Positions 17,848 through 25,452 of a stretch of DNA of 64,000 nt are shown in pieces. Made by a program: the position numbers and the translations under genes. Positions within the stretch are counted from its first letter, which is position 1, and every line of letters begins with the position of its first letter. The stretch comes from Polaromonas sp. AER18D-145. GTDB lineage: Bacteria; Pseudomonadota; Gammaproteobacteria; Burkholderiales; Burkholderiaceae_C. Location of the stretch: NCBI RefSeq assembly GCF_002379095.1, contig NZ_NBZV01000004.1, forward strand, positions 1-64,000, given 5' to 3'. The notes beneath the pieces were generated by a model. That model saw only the letters and a program-made list of their open reading frames with translations, did not search any database and was not told the DNA's origin.

Positions 17848-18599
17848 GGGTGCCGGAACACCCATTGCGACAAGGGCTTGGGCCGGATTTCGCAGACCCG
17901 GCTTCCGCGCCGAGCGATACAGCCTTGGGCTTCGAGCAAGGCCAGCGCACGCGCCACCGATTCGCGGGTCGTGCCCAGCAGCTGCGCCAGCGCAACGTGC
18001 GACGGCAGGGTCACGGTCGGACTGTGGTGAACCTCCATCAGCAAGAGCAGGCTATGGGCGACCCGTCCTGTTATCTGGCGACGGCTGGTGGCCTGCGTCC
18101 ATCCGGCGATCGTTCCAAAAGCGACGCTACAGGCTCGGCCGACCTGATCCCAGATTTTCTGGTCACTGCGCGCCAGGCAGGCCAGCGCTTCCGTTGATAT
18201 TTCACAATACCGACCGCTGCTCAGGGCAACGCTTCCCAGTTGGTTCGGTTGCCCGAAGTAACTGCAAAGACCAACGACCGCGCCGCGTCCCAAAATGGCG
18301 ACTGGATCGATATGTCCGCCGGGGCTACTGCGGCCCAGACACACGCTCCCGACCTTCACGACCCTCAGGTGAGGCACATGCTCGCCTTCCCGCGCCAGTA
18401 TTTCGCCCTTCCTGAAGCTGTGTTCTTTGATCAGTACTCCGCCATCGACTGAATCTCTCAGGGACAGACCGCGCGTGATGCAAAACTCATACGAGGCACA
18501 GTTGCCGCATTTTCCGGGCAGCAATGGGCTGGCATCAAAACCTGCAACGACCTTCTCGACAGCCCCGCCAGGCGAAGCATCGCAGCCGCTGAGCGTCAT
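17844..18599 (-). CDS. Crp/FNR-family regulator with FNR-type cysteine cluster
   Basis: A 251-residue protein with a cyclic-nucleotide-like beta roll and a C-terminal helix-turn-helix (VALAQLLGTTRESVARALALLE). N-terminal GKCGNCASYEFC gives C31, C34 and C40, the C-x2-C-x5-C spacing of E. coli FNR. YCEISTEAL places C132 where FNR has its fourth ligand (VCEIPFETL). All four potential [4Fe-4S] ligands are thus present. The recognition helix has R-E-x3-R, closer to CRP than to FNR. The ATG at 18599 is chosen over a TTG 15 nt upstream. A palindrome at 18622-18637 may be its own operator. Confidence 0.9.
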   Translation of the reverse strand: MTLSGCDASPGGAVEKVVAGFDASPLLPGKCGNCASYEFCITRGLSLRDSVDGGVLIKEHSFRKGEILAREGEHVPHLRVVKVGSVCLGRSSPGGHIDPVAILGRGAVVGLCSYFGQPNQLGSVALSSGRYCEISTEALACLARSDQKIWDQVGRACSVAFGTIAGWTQATSRRQITGRVAHSLLLLMEVHHSPTVTLPSHVALAQLLGTTRESVARALALLEAQGCIARRGSRVCEIRPKPLSQWVFRHP

Positions 18600-18621
18600 A
18601 AGATTTGTCCCCAAATTTCCC

Positions 18622-18637
18622 CGACAAGAAATTGTCG
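18622..18637. promoter_or_regulatory. Palindrome CGACAA-N4-TTGTCG upstream of the FNR-like gene
   Basis: CGACAAGAAATTGTCG is a perfect 6-bp dyad with a 4-bp spacer, the geometry of CRP/FNR-family sites (TTGAT-N4-ATCAA), located 22 bp before the ATG at 18599. The half site differs from the FNR consensus, in line with the altered recognition helix. Autoregulation is inferred. Confidence 0.5.
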
Positions 18638-18651
18638 CAATTTGTTACTCA

Positions 18652-18870
18652 TTAAAACTTTAAGTCTACCCAGTTCCCTGTGCACTGTATCGACCCATTG
18701 CCGGTGTAACTGCGCGTTTCGTCACTGAATGAGTATTTACTGACATAACTCAAATCCTCCCTGACCATGGCGGGTCCGGCATGGCCGAAAGGCTGGGCTC
18801 CCGGCGCGAACGCGGGCTGGTCTGAGCTGGGCTGGGCTGGGCTGGGAAAATTCAATGCTTGATTAGTCAC
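18652..18870 (-). other. Doubtful small ORF in the 18600-18921 intergenic stretch
   Basis: A 72-codon frame opening with GTG, proline-rich at first (fed by the tandem CTGGG run at 18822-18846) and ending SYTGNGSIQCTGNWVDLKF. I see no ribosome-binding site, domain or signal peptide, and it sits close to the FNR-like gene promoter. The last 38 codons from an internal ATG look more protein-like and could be a remnant of a larger gene. Apart from the palindrome at 18622, I see nothing else in this 322-bp gap. Confidence 0.2.
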
Positions 18871-18921
18871 ACCCGCCAGGTCCGGCGCATGGGCGATCGC
18901 CTTGGGGACATACCGGGCGTT

Positions 18922-21231
18922 TCATGCGCGCGGCTTTTGCGGCCGAGCCTGTAGATGGGCCACCTCCCACCAGCCCGGAAACAGCTCGCGCACCTGGGCC
19001 AGCGCATACCGGTCGTCAATCAGATAGACCACGCCGCGGTCGGACTCGGTGCGGATCACCCGGCCCGCGGCCTGCACCACCTTTTGCAGGCCCGGGTACA
19101 GGTAGGTGTAGTCGTAACCCTTGCCGAAACTGGCCTCCATGCGCTGCTTGATCTGCTCGTTGACCGGGTTGATCTGGGGCAGGCCCAGGGTGGCGACAAA
19201 AGCGCCGATCAGGCGTTTGCCCGGCAGGTCGATGCCCTCGGCAAACGCGCCGCCGAGCACGGCAAAGCCGATGCCGCGCGAGACTGGCGTGAAGCGTTCG
19301 AGAAAGCCGCGCTTGGCGCCTTCCTCCATGCCGCGCGACTGCTCCCAGACCGGAATCGCCGGGTAACGCGCCTTGAACAGTTCCGCCAGCTGCTGCAGGT
19401 AGTCGAAGCTGCTGACAAAACTCAGGTAGTTGCCGGGCGCCGCCGCGTATTGCCGGGCCATCAGGTTGACCATGGGTGACAGCGAATGCCCGCGATGCTG
19501 GAAACGCGTGGACACGTCGTCCACCACCTGCACCGAGAGCTGTTCGGCCCGGAACGGCGAGGCCACATCGATCCAGGCGGTGTCCTCGGGCAGGCCCAGC
19601 ATGTCGCTGTAGTAGTGCGCCGGGCTCAGGGTGGCCGAGAACAGCGCCGCCGAACGTGCCGCCGCAAACCGCTGGGACAGAAAACCTGCCGGCACGACGT
19701 TTCGCAGGCACAACACGGCGCCGCCCCCGCTGCCCGCGGCATCGGTGATGTCGAACAGCGAATGCGTGTCCAGCAACTCAGCCATGCGCGAGAAATGCAG
19801 CACCTCGAAGAAAAAGTCCTGCAGCCTGCCGTCGATGCCGGCCGGGTGATCGGCCAGGTGGTCCAGGATGGCGTTGGCCGTCTGCTGCAACGCGCCGCGA
19901 AAGGCCTGCGGCACCTCGTCGTACACCTGGTAGGCCTGCGCTTGGTCCTGGTGCAGCTCGTACCAGCTGCGCTGGAGGCGGTCCAGCACACGTTTGATGG
20001 CGACGGGCGCACCCTGCCGCGCCAGCGCCAGGCGGGCCGGGTCCAGTTCGGCCGAATACATCTTGCGCGCGCGTTCGACCAGGTTGTGCGCCTCGTCGAC
20101 CAGCACGCTGACGCGCCACTGGTTGGCCAGCGTCTGCGCATACAGCATGGCATTGATGTCGAAGTAGTAGTTGTAGTCGCCGACGACCACATCGCTCCAG
20201 TGCAACAGGTCCTGGCCGAGGTAATACGGGCAGACCCCGTGCGCCAGCGCCACCTCGCGCAGCGCGCCCTTGTCGAGCGGGCCAGCCACGGTCACGGCAG
20301 CACGGCGCGCCGCCGGCAGGCGGTCGTAAAAACCCTGGGCCAGCGGGCAGGCGTCGCCGTGGCAGGCCTTGTCCGGGTGTTCACAGGCCTTGCCCTTGGC
20401 CACCAGTTCCAGCACACGCAGCGGCAGCGCCGGCGCGCTGCGCTGGATGCGGGCCACGGCGTCCAGCGCTAGCTGGCGGCCCGGCGTCTTGGCCGCGAGG
20501 AAAAACACCTTGTCGAGCTGCTGCGTCGGGCAGGCCTTGAGCAGCGGAAACAGCGTGCCCACGGTTTTGCCGATGCCGGTGGGCGCCTGCGCCATCAGGC
20601 AGCGCCCGCTGCTGGCCGACTTGTAGACGGCTTCGGCCAGGTCGCGCTGGCCGGGGCGAAAACGCTCATGCGGAAACGCCAGCGTCTGCAGCGCCTCGTT
20701 GCGCGCGGCGCGGTGGGCCATCTCCTGGCGGGCCCAGTCGAGGAACCGATCGCACTGTTCTTCAAAGAACCCTTCCAGCTGGGCAGCGCTGAAGGCTTCG
20801 GTCAGCAGGGTTTCGTCCTGCGTGGCGATGTTGAAATACACCAATGCCAGCTTGACCTGGGACAAGCCTTCTTTCTGGCAAAGCAGGTGGCCGTAGACCT
20901 TGAGCTGCGCCCAGTGCAGATGCCGGTGGTTGGCGCGCATGGCCTCCAGGTCACCGCGGAAGGTCTTGACCTCTTCGAGCTGGCCGAGTTCGGGGTCGTA
21001 GCCGTCGGCGCGGCCACGCACCAGCAAGTCCTTGTAGACCCCGCTCAGGCTGACTTCGGTCTGGTAATGCGCTGGCCGGCGCATCGCCACCACGCGGTGG
21101 CCCGCCATGCCTTCGAGGGCCGACGGCGAGGGCGTGAAACGCACATCAAGGTCGCCGAGTTTGGCCGTGAATTCGCACAGCGCACGCACGGCGACAACGT
21201 AGGGCTTGTCCTTGTCGATGGCTGTCGTCAT
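18922..21231 (-). CDS. XPD/DinG-family DNA helicase with N-terminal PD-(D/E)xK-like nuclease domain
   Basis: A 769-residue superfamily 2 helicase. N-terminal residues about 60-130 hold GRADGYD and LEEVKTF (Asp76, Glu87, Lys89), a Cas4/RecB-like nuclease pattern. Walker A is APTGIGKT (216-223). The Fe-S insertion cysteines are C283, C290, C295 and C334, as in XPD. The DEAH box is VDEAHNLVERAR (379-382). C-terminal motifs include GGAFAEGIDLPG and QAAGRVIRTESDRG. It probably unwinds forked or flapped DNA 5'-3' and may cut it during repair. The start at 21231 (MTTAIDKDKPY) avoids a low-complexity extension. It is a single gene between the regulator and the ion channel. Confidence 0.9.
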   Translation of the reverse strand: MTTAIDKDKPYVVAVRALCEFTAKLGDLDVRFTPSPSALEGMAGHRVVAMRRPAHYQTEVSLSGVYKDLLVRGRADGYDPELGQLEEVKTFRGDLEAMRANHRHLHWAQLKVYGHLLCQKEGLSQVKLALVYFNIATQDETLLTEAFSAAQLEGFFEEQCDRFLDWARQEMAHRAARNEALQTLAFPHERFRPGQRDLAEAVYKSASSGRCLMAQAPTGIGKTVGTLFPLLKACPTQQLDKVFFLAAKTPGRQLALDAVARIQRSAPALPLRVLELVAKGKACEHPDKACHGDACPLAQGFYDRLPAARRAAVTVAGPLDKGALREVALAHGVCPYYLGQDLLHWSDVVVGDYNYYFDINAMLYAQTLANQWRVSVLVDEAHNLVERARKMYSAELDPARLALARQGAPVAIKRVLDRLQRSWYELHQDQAQAYQVYDEVPQAFRGALQQTANAILDHLADHPAGIDGRLQDFFFEVLHFSRMAELLDTHSLFDITDAAGSGGGAVLCLRNVVPAGFLSQRFAAARSAALFSATLSPAHYYSDMLGLPEDTAWIDVASPFRAEQLSVQVVDDVSTRFQHRGHSLSPMVNLMARQYAAAPGNYLSFVSSFDYLQQLAELFKARYPAIPVWEQSRGMEEGAKRGFLERFTPVSRGIGFAVLGGAFAEGIDLPGKRLIGAFVATLGLPQINPVNEQIKQRMEASFGKGYDYTYLYPGLQKVVQAAGRVIRTESDRGVVYLIDDRYALAQVRELFPGWWEVAHLQARPQKPRA

Positions 21232-21324
21232 GGAAGGCGGTCTGGGTCGGGCTGAAAGGCTGTATGAATAACCAGTATTGTAGCCCGCAAGTCCCATGGC
21301 ACCCTGGAGGCGCGCCTTCGGGAA

Positions 21325-21750
21325 CTACTTCGAGTTCCAGAACTTCTGCATCTCGACAAAAAGAAAGGACGCCGTCCAGGTGATCAGCACCAGGCCGGTC
21401 AAGGACTCGATGCCCGTCAGGAAGCGCAGGTCACCGGTGGGCTGGATGTCGCCGAAGCCCAGCGTGGTGAAGGTCGTGAAGGAAAAATACACGCAGTCCA
21501 TCAGGCTGCCATTGAAGTTTCCTGTCAGGCCGCCCCAAGCCTTGGCGTGGTGCATGAAATAGTAGGCGAAGGCAAACACCCAGACCTCCACCGCGTGGGC
21601 CAGCAGCGCACCGCCGACGCCCAGCAGGATGCGCAGGCGGTGCCGGATCTTCACCCGGGCCAGCAACAGGGTCAGCCGCAGCAGGCATTCGTAGTGAATG
21701 ATCACGGCGATAGACACGACGGCAATATTGGCCAGCACCACAGTGAGCAC
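21325..21750 (-). CDS. Two-TM potassium-type ion channel
   Basis: A 141-residue membrane protein. Hydrophobic segments lie at about 3-25, 40-65 and 110-133, with a pore loop containing TTFTTLGFGDIQPTG, the K+-channel selectivity-filter pattern (T-x-G-F-G-D). It is of bacterial Ion_trans_2 type with no regulatory domain. It follows cobQ by about 100 bp on the same strand and may be transcribed by read-through, but it has no evident link to cobalamin. Confidence 0.85.
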   Translation of the reverse strand: MLTVVLANIAVVSIAVIIHYECLLRLTLLLARVKIRHRLRILLGVGGALLAHAVEVWVFAFAYYFMHHAKAWGGLTGNFNGSLMDCVYFSFTTFTTLGFGDIQPTGDLRFLTGIESLTGLVLITWTASFLFVEMQKFWNSK

Positions 21751-21851
21751 GGGTATCCTTCGGACGCTTGTTGGAAAACGCGGAAGCCTTCATGCCGCCG
21801 GAGCGCGGGAGGCGGTGCACCGCAACTATAAGCCTCCCGCGCAGCGGCCTG

Positions 21852-23435
21852 TCAGGTGGCGCGCCCGGGCGCGGGTGCGATCAGCGCGTCCAGCACCCCA
21901 GCTTCGAAATGCCGCCCGATGTAGTCGGCCAGCCCCTCAAACACCGACTCCAGCGTCGGCGTGCTGGCCCCGAACAGCGCGTGCAACACCGCCGGGTCTT
22001 CAAACAGGCCGTGCAGGTAGACGCCCAGCACATTGCCGCTGCCGTTTTGCCAGGCCAGGCCGCCGGGCAACACGGCGTGCGCCACATCGCCGGCCGCCGC
22101 CATGGCGCTGTGCGGCGCGGTCTGCCCGTGATGGATTTCGTAGCCTTGCACGTCCACCCCGGACAAGGCCGCCCACGGCCCACCGACCGACGCAAAACGC
22201 GCCTGCCGGTGCTGCACGGTCTTGTCGGCTTCAAACAGCGTGACCACCGGCAGCAGCCCCAGGCCCGGCCCGTTGCCGTCGATGCCGTGCGGATCGATCA
22301 GCGCCTCGCCCAGCATCTGCAGTCCGCCGCAAATGCCGAGCACCGCCCCGCCGCGCCCGGCGTGCGCGGCAATCGCACTGTCCAGCCCCTGCGCGCGCAG
22401 CCAGGCCAAGTCGCCGCTCGTGTGTTTGGAGCCGGGCAGGATGATCCAGTCGGAAGGCGCCAGGCCGGCGAGCTCGCCCGGGTTGCGCACCCACTTCAGA
22501 TGAATGCCCGGCACATTCTTGAGCGGCTGGAATTCGTCGAGGTTGCTGATGCGCGGGTAGGCCACCACCGCGATGGTCGTTGGGGGGCCATAGCTCGAAG
22601 TGCCGTTTCCCGACCCTTTCAAGCCGGGGCCGTGGAACCGGCTTTGCCGGGCCACAGGCGCAGCGGCCCCCCCGGGGGGCAGCGAAGTACGCGCAGCGAC
22701 GAGCGTGGGGGCCATATCAAAAACACCGTCTTCCTCGGGCAGGCCGTGTTGCCACCACATCGGCAAGGTCGCCACCGTGGGCACACCGGTCAGGTCCTGC
22801 AACATCTGCGGGCCCGGGGCGAGCAGGCTGGCGTCGCCGCGGAACTTGTTGAGCACAAAACCCCTGATCAGCCGGCGTTCCGCTTCGTCGAGCATGGCCC
22901 AGGTGCCGTACAGGTGCGCAAAGGCGCCGCCGCGGTCGATGTCGGTGACCAGCAGGCAGGCCGCATTTGCGTGTTGCGCGACCCGCATGTTGACGATGTC
23001 GCTGTCCTTGAGATTGATTTCGGCCGGCGAACCCGCGCCTTCGATCACCACCACGTCGTTTTCTTCCAGCAGTTCGTCGAGGGCCTGCGCAATCACCGGC
23101 CAGACCGAGGCACTGCGGCCGCGCCAGGCCATGCGTGAAAGCTCGGCGTTGACCTGGCCCATCAGGATCACCTGGCTGTGCGTGTCTTTCTCGGGCTTGA
23201 GCAGCAGCGGGTTCATGCGCACCTCGGGCACGGCGCGTGCCGCGAGCGCCTGGAAGTATTGCGCGCTGCCGATTTCGCCCTGGGTGACCACTCTTGCGTT
23301 GTTGCTCATGTTCTGCGCCTTGAAGGGCGCGACCTTGAGGCCCTGGTTGGCGTAGTAGCGGCACAGCGCGGTGGTCAGCCAGCTTTTGCCGGCGCCGCTG
23401 GTGGTGCCCAGAACCATCACGCTTTTGGCAGTCAT
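21852..23435 (-). CDS. cobQ: Cobyric acid synthase (glutamine-dependent)
   Basis: A 527-residue amidotransferase that amidates adenosyl-cobyrinate a,c-diamide at four side chains to cobyric acid. The N-terminal dethiobiotin-synthetase-like ATPase has VLGTTSGAGKSWLTTALCRY. The C-terminal class I glutaminase has GAVLGICGGLQMLGE (Cys369). It is about 40 residues longer than usual: residues about 241-285, between the two domains, are encoded by a GC-rich dispersed repeat (22580-22713) read in frame. The start at 23435 overlaps the cobC stop by 4 nt. It is the last gene of the riboswitch-controlled operon. Confidence 0.95.
   Translation of the reverse strand: MTAKSVMVLGTTSGAGKSWLTTALCRYYANQGLKVAPFKAQNMSNNARVVTQGEIGSAQYFQALAARAVPEVRMNPLLLKPEKDTHSQVILMGQVNAELSRMAWRGRSASVWPVIAQALDELLEENDVVVIEGAGSPAEINLKDSDIVNMRVAQHANAACLLVTDIDRGGAFAHLYGTWAMLDEAERRLIRGFVLNKFRGDASLLAPGPQMLQDLTGVPTVATLPMWWQHGLPEEDGVFDMAPTLVAARTSLPPGGAAAPVARQSRFHGPGLKGSGNGTSSYGPPTTIAVVAYPRISNLDEFQPLKNVPGIHLKWVRNPGELAGLAPSDWIILPGSKHTSGDLAWLRAQGLDSAIAAHAGRGGAVLGICGGLQMLGEALIDPHGIDGNGPGLGLLPVVTLFEADKTVQHRQARFASVGGPWAALSGVDVQGYEIHHGQTAPHSAMAAAGDVAHAVLPGGLAWQNGSGNVLGVYLHGLFEDPAVLHALFGASTPTLESVFEGLADYIGRHFEAGVLDALIAPAPGRAT
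22580..22713 (-). repeat. GC-rich palindromic dispersed repeat inside cobQ (copy A)
   Basis: Read on the minus strand it runs GCCCCCACGCTCG, then TTCGCTGCCCCCC, CGGGGGGGCCGCTGCGCC, GGCCCGGCAAAGCCGGTTCC and GGCTTGAAA. It aligns with copy B (46711-46847) over about 90 bp and shares its first 30 bp with copy C (58541-58617). It contains two internal hairpins (CCCCCGGGGG type and CCGGCAAAGCCGG). It is in frame and adds a glycine/proline/alanine-rich linker to CobQ. Confidence 0.8.
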
Positions 23436-24448
23436 GTTGCTTTCCTGATGATGTGTTGCCACGCATTGAGCAATGCGTCCTGCGCCGCCGGCGCCAACAC
23501 GCCCAGGCGTACCTGCCCCGGCAAACCGAAGGACGTGGTGTCGCGCAGCTTGATGCCCTGCCCCCGCAGTTCGGCGAGCAACTGCGGCAGACTCATGCCG
23601 TGCGGCAGCAGCGGCCGCGCGCAGAAAAAATTGGCGGCACTGGGCAGGCAGGTCCAGCCCATCGCTTCGCACAGCGCGATCTGCCGCGCTTTCCATTCGC
23701 GCAGCGTGGCCAGGCTGGCGGCCAGCCAGGCTTGCACCTCGGGCGTGGTCCAGGCCTGCAGCATGGCCACGCCATGCGCGCCCACCGGCCACGACGGCGC
23801 CAGCTTGTCGAGCTGCATCACCGCATCACCGGCATCGGGTGGCGCAATCACATAGGCAGCGCGCACGCCCGTCAAGCCCAGCGCCTTGTTCGGTGTCCAG
23901 AGCTGCCAGAAGTTTTGCAGCGCCTCATCCGGCAGCGCCAGGGCGCCTTCAAGCCGCAGCGGCTCGTAGGCGCGGTCCAGCACACACAGCGCCGACGGAT
24001 CGGCCAGTTGATCAAGGGCTGGATGCGCCGCACCCAGCGGACTCGACGGGTCGCAGGCCCAGCGCAGTTGCGCGAGCGCCGGCTGCGCCACCACCGGCAG
24101 CTTCCACGCCTGCGCCGCCTGCGCGTAGTCGCCATAACTGTGTGGCGGCAACCAGACCGCCGTGGCGCCGCACTGCACCGCCAGCGCGGTGATACGAAAA
24201 ATGAACTCGCTGGCGCTGCCGGCCAGCAGCACACGTTGCACATCCACCCCGTGGAAGGCGGCGAGTTGTCGGCGCAAGGCGGCATAGCCGGCATCGGGGT
24301 AGCGGCCGGCGTCGGCCTGCTGCACCGCGGCCAGCGCCGCCGGGCATGGACCGCAGGCGTTGCTGTTGGTGGAGAAGTCATGCAACGGCACGCCCTCGCT
24401 GTCGGGGCCGCCGTGACTGCGCGTCGGGAAGGCCGGGTTTTCAGCCAT
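23432..24448 (-). CDS. cobC: L-threonine-O-3-phosphate decarboxylase / CobC-type aminotransferase-fold enzyme
   Basis: A 338-residue class I/II PLP enzyme: DFSTNSNACGPCPAAL, GRYPDAGYAALRRQLAAFHG, LAGSASEFIFRITAL, LDRAYEPLRLEG and the PLP-lysine region WTPNKALGLTGVRAAY. In the CobC/CobD branch it makes the aminopropanol-phosphate side chain for the nucleotide loop. The start at 24448 shares one nucleotide with the cobD stop (TGATG), and its stop overlaps the cobQ start. It is short compared with CobC proteins of about 330-360 residues but complete. Confidence 0.87.
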   Translation of the reverse strand: MAENPAFPTRSHGGPDSEGVPLHDFSTNSNACGPCPAALAAVQQADAGRYPDAGYAALRRQLAAFHGVDVQRVLLAGSASEFIFRITALAVQCGATAVWLPPHSYGDYAQAAQAWKLPVVAQPALAQLRWACDPSSPLGAAHPALDQLADPSALCVLDRAYEPLRLEGALALPDEALQNFWQLWTPNKALGLTGVRAAYVIAPPDAGDAVMQLDKLAPSWPVGAHGVAMLQAWTTPEVQAWLAASLATLREWKARQIALCEAMGWTCLPSAANFFCARPLLPHGMSLPQLLAELRGQGIKLRDTTSFGLPGQVRLGVLAPAAQDALLNAWQHIIRKAT

Positions 24449-25452
24449 CAGGCGATTCCAGATGCTATCAATACAGTAGCCGGCAGCGCAAACACACAAA
24501 GGGCCAGAACCCCTTTTGACGCCATACGAATGGCCTGCAGGGTGTCGGTGCCCTCCGGTTCCCTGCCCGCCTTGTTCAGGACATAGACCCCCGGCTTGCG
24601 CAGCGATACCCCAAGGGCCAGCGCCATGGCCGCCATCGGCCAGCCGCTGTTGGGCGACGGGGTCAGCACCGCTTCAGCGCGCAGGCCGGCCAGGCGAAAA
24701 CCACCAGCCACCCGCCACAACAGAAGCGCGGTCAGGCGCGCGGGCAGCCAGGACAACACATCGTCGGCGCGCGCGGCCCACTTGCCCGCCCATTCCCATT
24801 CACCCCGGTAGCCCCACATCGCGTCGGCCGTGTTGGCAAAGCGGTAAACGGCCGCGCCGGGCAAGCCCAGCAGCACAAACCAGAAAACCGGCGCCACCAC
24901 CGAGTCGTTGAGGTTTTCGGCGAGCGACTCGATCGCACTTTCGCGCACCTCGGCTTCCGTGAGCTGGCTGACATCGCGGCTGACCAGCCACGACAACCTT
25001 TCACGCCCCGCCGCAAGCGAGGTCTGCAAGGCGGCTTCCACGGCCTGCACCTCATCGCGCAGCATGCGCCAGGCCAGCAGCGGTTTGAGGAGCAGTGCCA
25101 GCAGCAGCACCAGCGCGGCGCCCAGAAGCCCGTCCCCGACCGCAGCGATGTCAAGGCGCAGCAGTTGACGCACGAACAGCCATTGCAGCCCGAACGCGAG
25201 CCCGCCCACGGCAGCCGCACCCGCGCACCAGGCCAGCGCGCCGCCAGCAAAAGCCGCGGCTGGCGGCAAAACTGTCAGACGCTTGCCGAAGGCGCCGAGG
25301 TAACGCCCCATCCAGACCACCGGGTGCCAGGCCACAGCGGGCTCGCCCCAGCGCCAATCGATGCCCAGCGCCAGCCACAGGGCAACCAGCAAAGCGGCGG
25401 CCAGGACAACCAGGCCCATCGGGTCGTGCGGGGCAGACAGGGCGAACAGCAT
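24448..25452 (-). CDS. cobD: Adenosylcobinamide-phosphate synthase (CobD/CbiB), membrane protein
   Basis: A 334-residue integral membrane protein with the CbiB signatures HPVVWMGRYLG, ESLAENLNDSVVAPVFWF and YRFANTADAMWGYRGEWEWAGKWAARADD. It attaches the aminopropanol side chain to cobyric acid. The C-terminal 21 residues (about 314-334, beginning KGVLALCVFA) are hydrophobic and are encoded almost wholly by a copy of the 60-bp dispersed repeat (24462-24522), which thus supplies a transmembrane-like tail. The start shares a nucleotide with the cobN-like stop. Confidence 0.93.
   Translation of the reverse strand: MLFALSAPHDPMGLVVLAAALLVALWLALGIDWRWGEPAVAWHPVVWMGRYLGAFGKRLTVLPPAAAFAGGALAWCAGAAAVGGLAFGLQWLFVRQLLRLDIAAVGDGLLGAALVLLLALLLKPLLAWRMLRDEVQAVEAALQTSLAAGRERLSWLVSRDVSQLTEAEVRESAIESLAENLNDSVVAPVFWFVLLGLPGAAVYRFANTADAMWGYRGEWEWAGKWAARADDVLSWLPARLTALLLWRVAGGFRLAGLRAEAVLTPSPNSGWPMAAMALALGVSLRKPGVYVLNKAGREPEGTDTLQAIRMASKGVLALCVFALPATVLIASGIA
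24462..24522 (+). repeat. 60-bp dispersed repeat inside the 3' end of cobD
   Basis: Blocks in order on the plus strand: GCTATCAATACAGTAGC (head hairpin), CGGCAGCGC, then AAGGGCCAGAACC and CCTTTTGACGCC. These match the block order of the intact copy at 50366-50424. It is translated in the opposite direction as the CobD C-terminal hydrophobic tail. Confidence 0.7.
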
